A DNA stretch of 64,000 bases from Pilimelia anulata (GCF_014647895.1 NZ_BMQB01000001.1:806001-870000), one strand, 5' to 3'. Positions 9,188 to 18,222 are shown, numbered from the stretch's first letter. Notes: a model not told the origin generated them from the sequence alone. A program made the numbers and translations.

Positions 9188-10089
9188 GCGAGCGGCGGCA
9201 GGTCGCCGCCCTGCTCACCCCGTACGCCGCCGGCCTCGCCCTGCTCGTCCTGCTGCCCGCCGGGGTGACCCTGGCGCTCGCGTTCACCTCGTGGGACGCG
9301 ATCACGCCGCCCCGGTGGGTCGGCGCCGCCAACCTGCGCCTCCTGGCCGGCGACCGGGCGTTCCGGATGGCGCTGACCAACTCGGCCGTGTTCGCCGCGA
9401 TCGCCGTGCCGGCACGGCTGGCGCTCGCCCTCGGCCTGGCCATGCTCCTGCACCGGCCGGGCCGCCGGGTCGGTGCCGCGCGGACGGTGGCACTGCTGCC
9501 CACGGCGATCCCCGAGGTCGCGTACGGGCTGCTCTGGCTGTGGCTGTTCAACCCGCTGGCGGGGCCGATCAACGCGCTGCTCACCGTCGGCGGCACCGGC
9601 GGGCTCACCGCGTGGGGCGACCTGCCGCCGCGCTGGCTGACGATGCCCACCCCGGCCCGGGCGGCGATCGTCATCATGAGCGTGTTCACGATCGGCGAGC
9701 TGCTGGTCCTGCTGATCGCGGCCCGGCGGGTGCTGCCGGCCGAGCTGTACGACCTGGCGGCCGCCGAGGGCGCCGGGGCGTGGCAGGTGTTCCGCCGGGT
9801 GACGCTGCCGCTGATCGCGCCGGTGCTGGCGCTGCTCGCGCTGCGGGACACGGTGGCGAGCTTCCACCTGTCGTTCGTCCCGGCGCTGGTGGTCACCGAC
9901 GGCGGGCCGCCGCAGTACGCGACGACGTACCTGTCGCTGTTCGTCTACCGGACCGGCTTCGAGTACCTCCAGCACGGCGTGGCCGCCGCGGCCACCCTCG
10001 TCGTGTTCGGCCTCACCGCCGTCGCCGTCGCGGTCCAGTGGCGGATCCTGCGCGGCGCGCTGGCCGGGCCGACCCACGGCGGCCGCTGA
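9184..10089 (+). CDS. carbohydrate ABC transporter permease, MalF-type
   Basis: A 301-residue permease with about six membrane helices and a clear EAA loop (YDLAAAEGAGAWQVFRRVTLP). The GTG start overlaps the ATPase stop by 4 bp. It completes the importer with the MalG-type permease, lipoprotein and ATPase upstream, and it is the last gene of the operon; a candidate hairpin terminator follows about 160 bp downstream. The segment after helix 3 (FNPLAGPINALLTVGGTGG) is typical of the UgpA/MalF family. Confidence 0.9.
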   Translation: MSERRQVAALLTPYAAGLALLVLLPAGVTLALAFTSWDAITPPRWVGAANLRLLAGDRAFRMALTNSAVFAAIAVPARLALALGLAMLLHRPGRRVGAARTVALLPTAIPEVAYGLLWLWLFNPLAGPINALLTVGGTGGLTAWGDLPPRWLTMPTPARAAIVIMSVFTIGELLVLLIAARRVLPAELYDLAAAEGAGAWQVFRRVTLPLIAPVLALLALRDTVASFHLSFVPALVVTDGGPPQYATTYLSLFVYRTGFEYLQHGVAAAATLVVFGLTAVAVAVQWRILRGALAGPTHGGR

Positions 10090-10249
10090 GCGGGGTCGCC
10101 GCCCCCGGGCCGTCGACGGGACCGGCCGATCGACCCGGGGCCGTACACGACCCGCGCCGTCACCGGTTGCCGCCGGGACGGACCCGGGGCGGGCGAGGCG
10201 ACCCGAACCACCTCGCCCACCCCGGACTCGCGGAGGCGCCGGGGCTGTA

Positions 10250-10281
10250 CTGACCGTCGGGCCACCCTCCCGACCGGTCAG
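10250..10281 (+). terminator. candidate terminator after sugar ABC operon
   Basis: Near-perfect hairpin: CTGACCGTCGGG pairs with CCCGACCGGTCAG across a 7-nt loop, with one bulged base. No T-tract follows, as is usual in very GC-rich actinomycetes. The rest of the 340-bp gap from 10090 to 10429 holds only this hairpin and the direct repeats at its right end. Confidence 0.45.
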
Positions 10282-10375
10282 CCACCGCCGCCCGGCGGGC
10301 GCGTCCGGTACCTCGCTACGCCGCGCGCCCGCTCTGCCCACTCCGACGGGCCCGAACCGCGACCGGTTCCCCCGA

Positions 10376-10443
10376 TTCCGGGGAATCACGCACGATTTTT
10401 TCCGGGATCACGCGCGGTTCTTTCCGGGATCAGGAGCGATTCT
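10376..10443. repeat. three tandem 22-24-bp direct repeats over a gene end
   Basis: Three copies of a unit beginning TTCCGGGATCA lie head to tail (10376-10399, 10400-10421, 10422-10443). The last copy covers the stop codon and final codons of the minus-strand gene ending at 10430. Each copy carries TCA, which is TGA on the minus strand, at 10430, 10408 and 10386. With a 22-bp period these fall in all three reading frames of that strand. Confidence 0.8.
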
Positions 10444-11485
10444 CCGGTGTGCCGCCGGCGTCACCGGGCGCGGCCTGGCCGGCGCGGCAGGCCGGGTCGA
10501 CCTCGCGGCTCGGCCGGCGGGCGCGGCCGAGGCCCTGGAGCACGGAGTCCTCCAGGTGGATGCCGTACGCCCACAGCCGGTACCGCGGCGTCTGGCTCGC
10601 GTCCGGGCAGAGCACCCGGCGCAGGATCGCGCCGTTCGGGATGAACTCGACCCCGCCGTGCTCGTGCAGCAGCGCCGTCGTCGCGTCGTTGACCTCGACC
10701 ACGTGCCCGCGGACGATCCGCGGCACCACCGCCGGCCCGCCCGGCGGCGGGGTCGTGCCGGGGGCGGGGTCCACGGCCAGCACCGACAGCGGCAGCACCG
10801 AGCCGGCGGTGATCACCGGTACGGCCGCCAGCCCCACCAGCACCGCGGTCGCGGCCTGGGCGAGCCGGGAGAACAGCGGGGCGAGCGGGGCCGGCACCGG
10901 CCGGGCCGCACCGGCGGCGATCAGCACCGCCGGCGCCACCAGCAGCAGCGCCGGCAGCGGCTCGCCCGCGGCGACCGCGTCGACCAGCGGCACCGCGGCG
11001 ACGAGGGCGTAGCCGACGCCGAGGGCCGCCCACTGCCGCCACCGCCAGTGCGCCGGCCCGAACACCACCGCGGCCGCGAACAGCAGCACCGGCAGGTACA
11101 GCAACTGCCAGGTCAGCGCGGCGAACGCGAACACCACGACCTTCAGCGGCGTGGGCGTGCCCGCGGCGACCCGGGCGAACCGCATCCGCCACGGGCGGCG
11201 CGGCCCGTCGTCCAGGCCGGGCAGGGTGAGCTGGCCGACGGCGAACATCGCGATCAGGACGGCGGCGGCCAGCCACGCGGCGGTGACCACCAGCGCGGCG
11301 ACCAGGTTGATCGAGCCGACGTTGGCGACCAGCAGCAGCGTCGTCTGCAGGTCGCCGCCGGCCTCCACCCACAGCCGCAGCACCGACACCAGCGCCGGGA
11401 AGCCGACCGCGACGCTCCAGAGTGCCTGCTGGTCGACGCGCGCGCGGGCGGCCGCCGCGGCGGCGAGGTCGCGCTCGGTGGTCAC
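10430..11485 (-). CDS. polytopic membrane protein coupled to a solute-binding protein
   Basis: A 351-residue protein. The GTG at 11485 overlaps the stop of the upstream binding-protein gene by 4 bp, so the two are probably made together. About six membrane helices lie between residues 15 and 260, followed by a soluble C-terminal tail of roughly 100 residues (RIVRGHVVEVND, FIPNGAILRRV). There is no EAA loop and no ATPase gene nearby, so it is not a standard ABC permease. No family is recognised. Possible roles are a sensor or transport partner of the tethered binding protein; this is inference from context only. Confidence 0.7.
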   Translation of the reverse strand: MTTERDLAAAAAARARVDQQALWSVAVGFPALVSVLRLWVEAGGDLQTTLLLVANVGSINLVAALVVTAAWLAAAVLIAMFAVGQLTLPGLDDGPRRPWRMRFARVAAGTPTPLKVVVFAFAALTWQLLYLPVLLFAAAVVFGPAHWRWRQWAALGVGYALVAAVPLVDAVAAGEPLPALLLVAPAVLIAAGAARPVPAPLAPLFSRLAQAATAVLVGLAAVPVITAGSVLPLSVLAVDPAPGTTPPPGGPAVVPRIVRGHVVEVNDATTALLHEHGGVEFIPNGAILRRVLCPDASQTPRYRLWAYGIHLEDSVLQGLGRARRPSREVDPACRAGQAAPGDAGGTPENRS

Positions 11486-12471
11486 CGGCCGCCGGCCGAC
11501 CGCTCGTCCTCGTACCGGTCGTTGTAGTCGCTGAGCTGGACGGCCACGTCCCGCGGGCGGGGCTGGCGGGCCCGCTCCTTGACCACGGCGGCGAAGCTGG
11601 CCCGCCACGCCTGCGCCCACGCGCCCTGCTCGCCGCGCTGGTAGCTGTCGTACAGGAAGTTGCCGACCAGTACCCGCAGCGGCTCGTTGCCGTCGGCGAC
11701 CGCGATGGCGTACGACTCGGACTGGCCGAACACCAGGTCCACGATCCGCAGCTCGGGGTACTTCTGCTGGAAGCCGTACAGCACGGTCTTGTCCAGCATG
11801 AACGCGTCGTACCGGCCGCTGCGCAGCCCGTTGACGCAGTCGGTGGCCCGGGCCACCCCGTCGAAGCCGGCGATGCCGTTGGCCCGCAGCGCGTTCTCCG
11901 ACGTGGAGCTGCCGGTGGTGCACACCTTGGCGCTCATCGCGCCCAGCTCGCGCAGGGTGAGCCGGGCGGGCGCCCGGTCGGCGCGCATGAGCACCTCGGG
12001 CTTGGTCATCAGGTACGGGCCGGCGAAGTCGACCTCGCTCTCCCGCTCCTTGGTCATCGAGTAGCTGGCGATGATCACGTCGACCCGGCCCTCGCTGAGG
12101 TCCTGGGCCCGGTTCTGCACCTCGGTCGGCACCATGATCAGGTTGGCCTCGTCGAAGCCCAGGTACCGGCCGAGCTGCCGGGCCAGCTCGATGTCGAAGC
12201 CGGTGTAGTCGCTGATCAGCGAGCTGCTCGGCTTCGCCGGGTCGCGCAGCGCCATCAGCGGCTCGTCGGTGAACACACCGATCCGCAGCTCCCGCTTGCC
12301 GGTCAGCCCGGCCTTGGCCAGGTACGCGTCCACGGTGTCGTCGGCCGCCTCCCGGACCAGCGCGAAGCCGCCCACGCCGGCGATCAGCAGCAGCGACGCG
12401 AACGCCGCGCCGACCGCCATGAGCTGCCGCCGGCCGAGCGCCCCGAGCCGCCCCGTCCACTCGCGCAGCAT
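11482..12471 (-). CDS. membrane-tethered amino-acid-type solute-binding protein
   Basis: A 329-residue family-3 (glutamate/glutamine-type) periplasmic-binding fold. The ATG is preceded by GGAGGTGG. Instead of a lipobox there is an N-terminal membrane helix at about residues 15-37 (LMAVGAAFASLLLIAGVGG), so it is anchored outside the cell by that helix. Family landmarks are RELRIGVFTDEP, the GFDIELARQLGRYLG segment and VDVIIASYSMTKERESEVDF. It is coupled to a polytopic partner of unknown type rather than to an ABC permease and ATPase, which suggests ligand sensing or an orphan transporter. The ligand is not known. Confidence 0.8.
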   Translation of the reverse strand: MLREWTGRLGALGRRQLMAVGAAFASLLLIAGVGGFALVREAADDTVDAYLAKAGLTGKRELRIGVFTDEPLMALRDPAKPSSSLISDYTGFDIELARQLGRYLGFDEANLIMVPTEVQNRAQDLSEGRVDVIIASYSMTKERESEVDFAGPYLMTKPEVLMRADRAPARLTLRELGAMSAKVCTTGSSTSENALRANGIAGFDGVARATDCVNGLRSGRYDAFMLDKTVLYGFQQKYPELRIVDLVFGQSESYAIAVADGNEPLRVLVGNFLYDSYQRGEQGAWAQAWRASFAAVVKERARQPRPRDVAVQLSDYNDRYEDERSAGGR

Positions 12472-12824
12472 CGTCCACCTCCACCCCGTACGTCGTCCCC
12501 GACTGTGCCATGCGCGCGCCGATCCGGCGGACCCGACCCGCCGCCGGATCGCGGCGGCACGGTGGCGTGTCGTCCGACGTTTGACGCGCGAGGGCCGCGC
12601 GGCTTCCTACATCCGGCGGTGGTCGCCGGGCCGGGGCTTCGGGCAGGCTGCAGGACAGCGTTCGGGTCCGCGGATGTATCGCACCCCGCCCCTCCGGGCC
12701 GGACCCGAACGCGGTGCCGGCCGCCCCTGTACGCAGGGGGCACCCACGGACGCGCAGCCCACCCCACCCCCACGGCGTCCGTCCGGCGCGGGCGGATGCC
12801 GCCCACCCCGCGAGGAGATCCTGC
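12472..12824. other. 353-bp divergent intergenic region
   Basis: Lies between the divergent binding-protein and HExxH-protein genes and must hold both promoters. A TTGACG hexamer occurs near 12579 but no matching -10 at normal spacing was found. A strong GAGGAG ribosome site stands before the ATG at 12825. Minus-strand open frames here have poor codon bias and look spurious. Confidence 0.5.
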
Positions 12825-13358
12825 ATGTCCACACTCACGCGCACCCTCATCGGTGCGCTCACCGGGCTCACCCTGCTCCTGTCCGCCGCACCGGCCGGCG
12901 CCGCGGAGGCCGACGACGCCCGCCCGACCGCCGCCATCGTCGCCGTCGGGACGCCGGACGGGGCACTGACCGGCGTCAACGGCGATCCGCTCGGCGAGGT
13001 CGAGAAGCCGGCACCGGGCACGACGGCCGTGGCCCCGCCCCCGTGGTCGTACTACCTCACCCCCTCCTGCAACAACTTCGCCGACGCGATTCGCCGCGGC
13101 GCCAACTGGTGGGGCAGCGCCAGCGAGGGGCGCGGGACACCGGTGACGTGCGTCGGTGGATACATCCAGGGCTGCGGCGGTGACCGTGTCGTCGGCTGCA
13201 ACTGGGGCGCGGGCCAGCGCATCTCGATCTCCACCCGGGTGCGTGATCTCGCGCTGCTCGCCGCGCACGAGTTCGGCCACAACTGGCATGGCCACACCGG
13301 CCAGGGCTGCAATTCGTGGCAGAACATCAACACGATGATGCGCACGCTCACCTGCTGA
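12825..13358 (+). CDS. small secreted protein with HExxH zinc-protease motif
   Basis: A 177-residue exported protein; the ATG at 12825 follows GAGGAG with good spacing and opens a signal peptide (LIGALTGLTLLLSAAPAGA). The mature part has six cysteines, enough for three disulfides, and HEFGHNWHGH at residues 148-157, an HExxH motif with further histidines at 155 and 157. TMM at 170-172 could serve as a Met-turn. The spacing does not match the metzincin consensus HExxHxxGxxH/D, so a zinc-dependent peptidase is plausible but the subclass is unknown. A strong hairpin terminator follows. Confidence 0.65.
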   Translation: MSTLTRTLIGALTGLTLLLSAAPAGAAEADDARPTAAIVAVGTPDGALTGVNGDPLGEVEKPAPGTTAVAPPPWSYYLTPSCNNFADAIRRGANWWGSASEGRGTPVTCVGGYIQGCGGDRVVGCNWGAGQRISISTRVRDLALLAAHEFGHNWHGHTGQGCNSWQNINTMMRTLTC

Positions 13359-13363
13359 TTCCC

Positions 13364-13406
13364 GCGCGCGGCGCGCGGGCCGGCCGCCGGCCCGCGCGCC
13401 GCGCGC
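13364..13406. terminator. 20-bp perfect hairpin between convergent genes
   Basis: A perfect 20-bp inverted repeat (13364-13383 with 13387-13406) and a 3-nt loop lies between the secreted HExxH gene and hrpA. Its last base is the first base of the hrpA stop codon complement. It can terminate transcription from both sides. Confidence 0.75.
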
Positions 13407-16400
13407 TACCGGCCGGCGTCGGCGAGGTCGTCGATGGCCCGCTGAATCCGGACCAGCGAGATCGGATACGCGGTGCCCAGCGCGGGCGTGAACAGGCTCA
13501 CCCGCAGCTCCTCCAGCATCCACCGGATGCCGGCCAGCGCGCCCGCCCGGGCCCCGCCGCCGCGCAGGTCGTCGTAGAGCTGCTTGTACTCGCGCTGCGC
13601 CTCGTGCACCTGCGCCATCAGCTCCCGGTCCCGGTGCGGGTTCGCCGGCACCCGGTCGAGCCGCAGCTCGATGGCGTGCAGGTACCGGTCCAGGTCGCCG
13701 AGCCGGGCGGCACCGGTGATCACCACGAACCCGCGGTACACCAGCCCGTGCACCTGCGCCCGGATGTCGGTGAACGCCGGGATCAGCAGCGGGTTGGCGG
13801 TACCGGCCAGCCGCTTCTCGATGCCGTACGCCCGGCCGAGAATCCCGCCGACCGCCCGGACCACGTCGTACAGCCGGTCGGGCAGCTCGGCCCGCACCCG
13901 CTCGCGCAGCGCGGCGAACCCGGCCGCGTCCCAGGCCGGGCCGCCGTGCGCGGCGAGCAGGCCGTCCACGGCCGCCCGGGCGCAGTCGTCGAGCAGCGCC
14001 GGCACCCCGCCGTGCGGGTTGCGGGACAGGCCCAGCTTCTCGGCGTTGCTCAGCCGCCCCTGCACCGACCTGTAGGGGGGCGGCGCGGTGAGCAGGAGCA
14101 GCCGGCGGGTGCCGGCCCACATCCGCTGCTGCTGCGCCGCCGGGCTCTCCACCACGGTCACCCCGACCGAGGTGCCCTCGTCGACCAGCGTCGGGTACCC
14201 GGTCAGGCTGATCCCGCCGGCCCGGCGCGGCACGGTCCGCGGCAGCTCGCCGAAGTCCCACGCGGTCGCGCCGGTGCGGGTCAGCTCGTCGGTGGCGGCC
14301 AGCGTCTCCCGCACGGTCGGCCGCAGCTTCTCCACCAGCGCCGGCAGGTCCTTGCCCTCGGCCAGCGCCGCCCCGTCGCCGTCGACCACCCGGAACGTCA
14401 TCCGCAGGTGCTCCGGCACCTTCGCCGGGTCCCACTCGTGCCGGGCCACGACCACGCCGGTGTACCCGCGCAGGGCCCGCTCCAGCGCCGGCAGCAGCGC
14501 GTCCGCGCCGGGCGCCAGCTCGGCGGCCAGGGCCGCGGCGTAGTCCGGCACCGGGACGAAGTGCCGGCGGGTCGGCTTGGGCAGCGAGCGCAGCAGCGCG
14601 GCGATCAGGTCCCGGCGCAGCCCCGGCACCTGCCAGGTGAACGGCTTCGGGTCCAGCTCCGGCAGCAGCGCCAGCGGCACCGCCACCGTCACGCCGTCGG
14701 CGGCGGCGCCGGGCTCGAACTGGTACGCCAGCGGCAGCGCGTGCTCGCCGTACGCCCAGGTCGGCGGGTAGTCCCGCTCGCTCACCCCGCCGCGGTCCGG
14801 GTTGGTGAGGATCTCCCGGGTCAGGTTCAGCAGCTCGGGGCGGTCGTGCCGCTCCTTCTTCCACCAGGCGTCGAAGTGCCGGCCGGACGTCACATCGGCC
14901 GGCACCCGGGCGTCGTAGAAGGCGTACAGCGCGTCGTCGTCCACGACGATGTCCCGCCGCCGGGCCCGGTGCTCCAGCTCCTCCACCTCGGCGCGCAGGG
15001 CGGCGTTGTGCGCCACGAACGCGTGCCGGGACGGCCAGTCGCCCTCGACCAACGCGTGCCGCAGGAACAGTTCCCGAGCCAGCGGCGCGTCGATCCGGGA
15101 GAGCTGCACCCGGCGCTTGGCCACGATCGGCAGCCCGTACAGCGTGACCTTCTCGTACGCCAGCGCCGCGGCCTGCGTGCTGGACCAGTGCGGCTCGCTG
15201 TACTGCCGCTTCACCAGGTGCCCGGCCAGCGGCTCGACCCACTCCGGCTCGATCCGGGCGGCCATCCGCCCCCACAGCCGGGACGTCTCGACCAGCTCGG
15301 CGGCCATCACCCAGCGCGGGTTCTTCTTGAACAGCGCCGAGCCGGGGAACAGCGCGAACCGCGCCCCGCGCGCGCCCACGTACTCCCGCTTCTCCTGGTC
15401 GTACAGGCCCAGGTGGGACAGCAGCCCGGCCAGCAGCGCGGTGTGCACCGCCCGCTCGTCGGCCGGCGTCGTGTTGCGGTGCACGCCGATCTCCCGGCCG
15501 ACCTGGCGGAGCTGCTGGTACAGGTCCTGCCACTCGCGCACGCGCAGGTAGTTGAGGAAGTCGGTGCGGCACATCCGGCGGAACGCGCTGGACGACAGCT
15601 CCCGCTGCTGCTCCTGCACGTACCGCCAGAGGTTGAGCAGGCCGGCGAAGTCCGACTCCTTGTCCCGGAACCGGGCGTGCTTCGTGTCGGCCGCCTGCTG
15701 GTGGTCGGTGGGGCGCTCGCGCGGGTCCTGGATGGACAGCGCCGCGGTGATCACCATGACCTCGTCGACGCAGCCGAGCCGCTCGGCCTCCAGCACCATC
15801 CGGCCCAGCCGCGGGTCCACCGGCAGCGCGGCCAGCTTGCGGCCCAGCGGGGTGAGCCGCGTGGCCGGGTCGGCCGCCGCCGGGTCCAGCGCGCCCAGCT
15901 CCTCCAGCAGCCGGACGCCGTCGGTGATCTGCCGCCGGTCCGGCGGCTCCACGAACGGGAAGTCGGCCACCTCGCCCAGTCCCAGCGCGGCCATCCGCAG
16001 GATGACCGAGGCCAGGTTGGTGCGCAGGATCTCCGGGTCGGTGAAGGCCGGGCGGGCGGCGAAGTCCTCCTCCGCGTACAGCCGGATCGCCACCCCGGCC
16101 GCGACCCGGCCGCAGCGGCCCTTGCGCTGGTCGGCCGAGGCCCGGGAGACCGGCTCGATGGGCAGCCGCTGCACCTTGAGCCGGTGGCTGTACCGGGAGA
16201 TCCGGGCCGTGCCGGGGTCGACCACGTACCGGATGCCCGGCACGGTCAGCGACGTCTCGGCGACGTTGGTGGCCAGCACGATCCGCCGGCCGCCGTGCGG
16301 GGCGAACACCCGGTGCTGCTCGGCGATCGACAGCCGGGCGAACAGCGGCAGCACCTCGGTGGCCGGCAGGTTCATCCGGTGCAGCGCGTCGGCGGCGTCC

Positions 16401-17323
16401 CGGATCTCCCGCTCGCCCGAGCAGAAGACCAGGATGTCGCCGGAGCCCTCGGTCCACAGCTCGGTCACCGCGTCCCGGATGCCGGTGACCTGGTCGCGCG
16501 GCTCGGCGTCGCCGTCGGGGGTGTCGTCGACCAGGGGCCGGTACCGCACCTCCACCGGGTACGTCCGCCCGGACACCTCGATCACCGGGACCGGCTCGCC
16601 GATCGCCGCCGCGAAGTGGTCGGCGAACCGCTGCGGGTCGATCGTCGCCGAGGTGATCACGAGCTTGAGGTCGGGGCGGCGGGGGAGCAGCCGGGTCAGG
16701 TACCCCAGCAGGAAGTCGATGTTCAGGCTGCGCTCGTGCGCCTCGTCGATGATCAGCGTGTCGTACCGGCGCAGCGACCGGTCCCGCTGGATCTCGGCCA
16801 GCAGGATGCCGTCGGTCATCAGCTTGACCATCGTGTCGCCGCCGACGGTCTCGCTGAACCGCACCTGGTAGCCGACGATCCCGCCGAGCCGCGTGCCCAA
16901 CTCCTCGGCGATCCGGTCGGCGACGCTGCGGGCGGCGATCCGGCGCGGCTGGGTGTGCCCGATCAGTCCGCGCACCCCGCGGCCCAGCCCCAGGCAGATC
17001 TTCGGCAACTGGGTGGTCTTGCCCGAGCCGGTCTCGCCGGCCACGACCACCACCCGGTGCGCGGCGATGGCCTTGCCTATCTCGTCCGCCCGTTGACTGA
17101 CCGGCAGCGCCTCGGGCAACGTGATCGGGGGTACGGCGGCGCGCCGCGCGGCGACCCGGGCGGCGTCGGCGTCGATCCGGGCGGCGAGATCGGCGAGCGC
17201 GGCGGCCCGGCGCTGCGGGTCGCGCTCGCGGTCGGCCCGGCGCAGCTTGTCGCGGAGGCGGTGCGCTTCGCGCAGGCTCAGCTCGTCGAGCCGGGCGGCG
17301 AGCGTGGCAGAGGTGATCGGCAT
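13406..17323 (-). CDS. hrpA: ATP-dependent RNA helicase HrpA
   Basis: A 1305-residue DEAH-box helicase, the usual length for HrpA. It acts on RNA in the cytosol; in E. coli HrpA has been linked to mRNA processing and rescue of stalled ribosomes. Walker A is GETGSGKT near residue 96, Walker B is DEAH, and motif III is SAT (VITSATIDPQRF). The helicase C-terminal domain, HA2/OB region and the long HrpA-specific C-terminal domain (DUF3418 type, with YPTLVDEG and GGVPALLDDCARAAVDGLL) are in order. No clear ribosome site precedes the ATG; a TAGGCT -10-like box lies 9 nt upstream, suggesting a very short leader. Confidence 0.95.
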   Translation of the reverse strand: MPITSATLAARLDELSLREAHRLRDKLRRADRERDPQRRAAALADLAARIDADAARVAARRAAVPPITLPEALPVSQRADEIGKAIAAHRVVVVAGETGSGKTTQLPKICLGLGRGVRGLIGHTQPRRIAARSVADRIAEELGTRLGGIVGYQVRFSETVGGDTMVKLMTDGILLAEIQRDRSLRRYDTLIIDEAHERSLNIDFLLGYLTRLLPRRPDLKLVITSATIDPQRFADHFAAAIGEPVPVIEVSGRTYPVEVRYRPLVDDTPDGDAEPRDQVTGIRDAVTELWTEGSGDILVFCSGEREIRDAADALHRMNLPATEVLPLFARLSIAEQHRVFAPHGGRRIVLATNVAETSLTVPGIRYVVDPGTARISRYSHRLKVQRLPIEPVSRASADQRKGRCGRVAAGVAIRLYAEEDFAARPAFTDPEILRTNLASVILRMAALGLGEVADFPFVEPPDRRQITDGVRLLEELGALDPAAADPATRLTPLGRKLAALPVDPRLGRMVLEAERLGCVDEVMVITAALSIQDPRERPTDHQQAADTKHARFRDKESDFAGLLNLWRYVQEQQRELSSSAFRRMCRTDFLNYLRVREWQDLYQQLRQVGREIGVHRNTTPADERAVHTALLAGLLSHLGLYDQEKREYVGARGARFALFPGSALFKKNPRWVMAAELVETSRLWGRMAARIEPEWVEPLAGHLVKRQYSEPHWSSTQAAALAYEKVTLYGLPIVAKRRVQLSRIDAPLARELFLRHALVEGDWPSRHAFVAHNAALRAEVEELEHRARRRDIVVDDDALYAFYDARVPADVTSGRHFDAWWKKERHDRPELLNLTREILTNPDRGGVSERDYPPTWAYGEHALPLAYQFEPGAAADGVTVAVPLALLPELDPKPFTWQVPGLRRDLIAALLRSLPKPTRRHFVPVPDYAAALAAELAPGADALLPALERALRGYTGVVVARHEWDPAKVPEHLRMTFRVVDGDGAALAEGKDLPALVEKLRPTVRETLAATDELTRTGATAWDFGELPRTVPRRAGGISLTGYPTLVDEGTSVGVTVVESPAAQQQRMWAGTRRLLLLTAPPPYRSVQGRLSNAEKLGLSRNPHGGVPALLDDCARAAVDGLLAAHGGPAWDAAGFAALRERVRAELPDRLYDVVRAVGGILGRAYGIEKRLAGTANPLLIPAFTDIRAQVHGLVYRGFVVITGAARLGDLDRYLHAIELRLDRVPANPHRDRELMAQVHEAQREYKQLYDDLRGGGARAGALAGIRWMLEELRVSLFTPALGTAYPISLVRIQRAIDDLADAGR

Positions 17324-17332
17324 GGCGGGATT

Positions 17333-17338
17333 AGCCTA
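17333..17338 (-). promoter_or_regulatory. candidate -10 box for hrpA
   Basis: TAGGCT on the minus strand, 9 nt upstream of the hrpA ATG, which has no ribosome binding site. This is the actinobacterial near-leaderless arrangement. Confidence 0.45.
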
Positions 17339-17522
17339 GCGAGGACCGGAAGCGGATTTTCCGGCGCCGGGCACCATCCGGTCGGCCGACCAGCAAAGCT
17401 GATCTATCCCCGATATGGGCATTAGCCCGACGTGATCTCGTCTTATTGACCGATGTCGCTTCACTGAGTGACCCCCCTAGCCTGAACGCGTGCGCGCTCG
17501 ACAGCAATGGGGAGGCAATGAC

Positions 17523-18086
17523 ATGAGCGGTCGCCGAGTGGTCATCGGAGCTACGGTGGGTCTTCTGGCGTCACTGTGCGCTGCGAACACGGCATCCGCG
17601 GCACCCATGGACGAGCCGCAAACCCGCCCGGCCGGGGTCCCGGCAGCAGAGAAGGTCCTGGCGACCTTCGAGGGCAAGCGTATCGACCTCAGCCAGGGCT
17701 GGGGAGAGGCCCGCGTGTGCGACGTCCACTCGCCGCGGGACATCCGCTGCTACCGGACGCCGGGCGAGGCCGCCGACGGCCGCGGCACCACCGGGTTCGT
17801 CGCGACCGGCCGGGCCGAGCCCACCGCCTTCGAGGACTGCCCGAAGGACTGGCTGTGCATCTGGGACACGCCGAACTTCAACGGCCGGATGGCCAAGGTC
17901 CAGGACGACACCCCGGTCGAGCTGGACAGCCTGGGCCTGCGCAACAACGTCGGCTCGTGGGCGAACCGGCAGCGCGACCCGGGCGGACTGATCCTGACCG
18001 GCAACGCCATCCACGACATCAACCCGAACGACAAGGTGGCCAACGGCCGCCAGGTCGGCAACAAGGCCGAGAAGGTCTTCGGCTGA
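17523..18086 (+). CDS. secreted peptidase inhibitor, I36-like
   Basis: A 187-residue exported protein. The ATG at 17523 is chosen because GGGGAGG lies 8 nt upstream and a signal peptide follows at once (VVIGATVGLLASLCAANTASA). The segment CPKDWLCIWDTPNFNGRM followed by SLGLRNNVGSWANR is the pattern of peptidase inhibitor family I36, the beta/gamma-crystallin-like fold of the Streptomyces metalloproteinase inhibitor SMPI. The protein is longer than SMPI, with an N-terminal ~70-residue extension containing a further CxxxxxxxxxxxC pair. A possible -10 box (TAGCCT, 17478-17483) lies upstream. It probably inhibits secreted proteases. Confidence 0.75.
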   Translation: MSGRRVVIGATVGLLASLCAANTASAAPMDEPQTRPAGVPAAEKVLATFEGKRIDLSQGWGEARVCDVHSPRDIRCYRTPGEAADGRGTTGFVATGRAEPTAFEDCPKDWLCIWDTPNFNGRMAKVQDDTPVELDSLGLRNNVGSWANRQRDPGGLILTGNAIHDINPNDKVANGRQVGNKAEKVFG

Positions 18087-18127
18087 CCGACCCCACGACG
18101 GGGGTGGACGAACGTCGGGATGCACGA

Positions 18128-18180
18128 CAGAGACCGCCGGTCGGGGCGTTTGGGGACCCGCTACCGACCGGCGGTCTCTG
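18128..18180. terminator. 17-bp perfect inverted repeat, bidirectional terminator
   Basis: CAGAGACCGCCGGTCGG (18128-18144) is repeated exactly in reverse complement at 18164-18180 around a 19-nt loop. It lies between the I36 inhibitor gene and the convergent CU044_5270 gene and can serve both. No T-tract. Confidence 0.75.
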
Positions 18181-18222
18181 TACGCGAGCTGGGGGGTGGG
18201 ACCGCCAGCTTCGGTCGCCGCG

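Noticed and set aside
12384..17425. Two open frames of more than 1350 codons across hrpA
   Set aside because: Shadows of hrpA without ribosome sites or recognisable domains.
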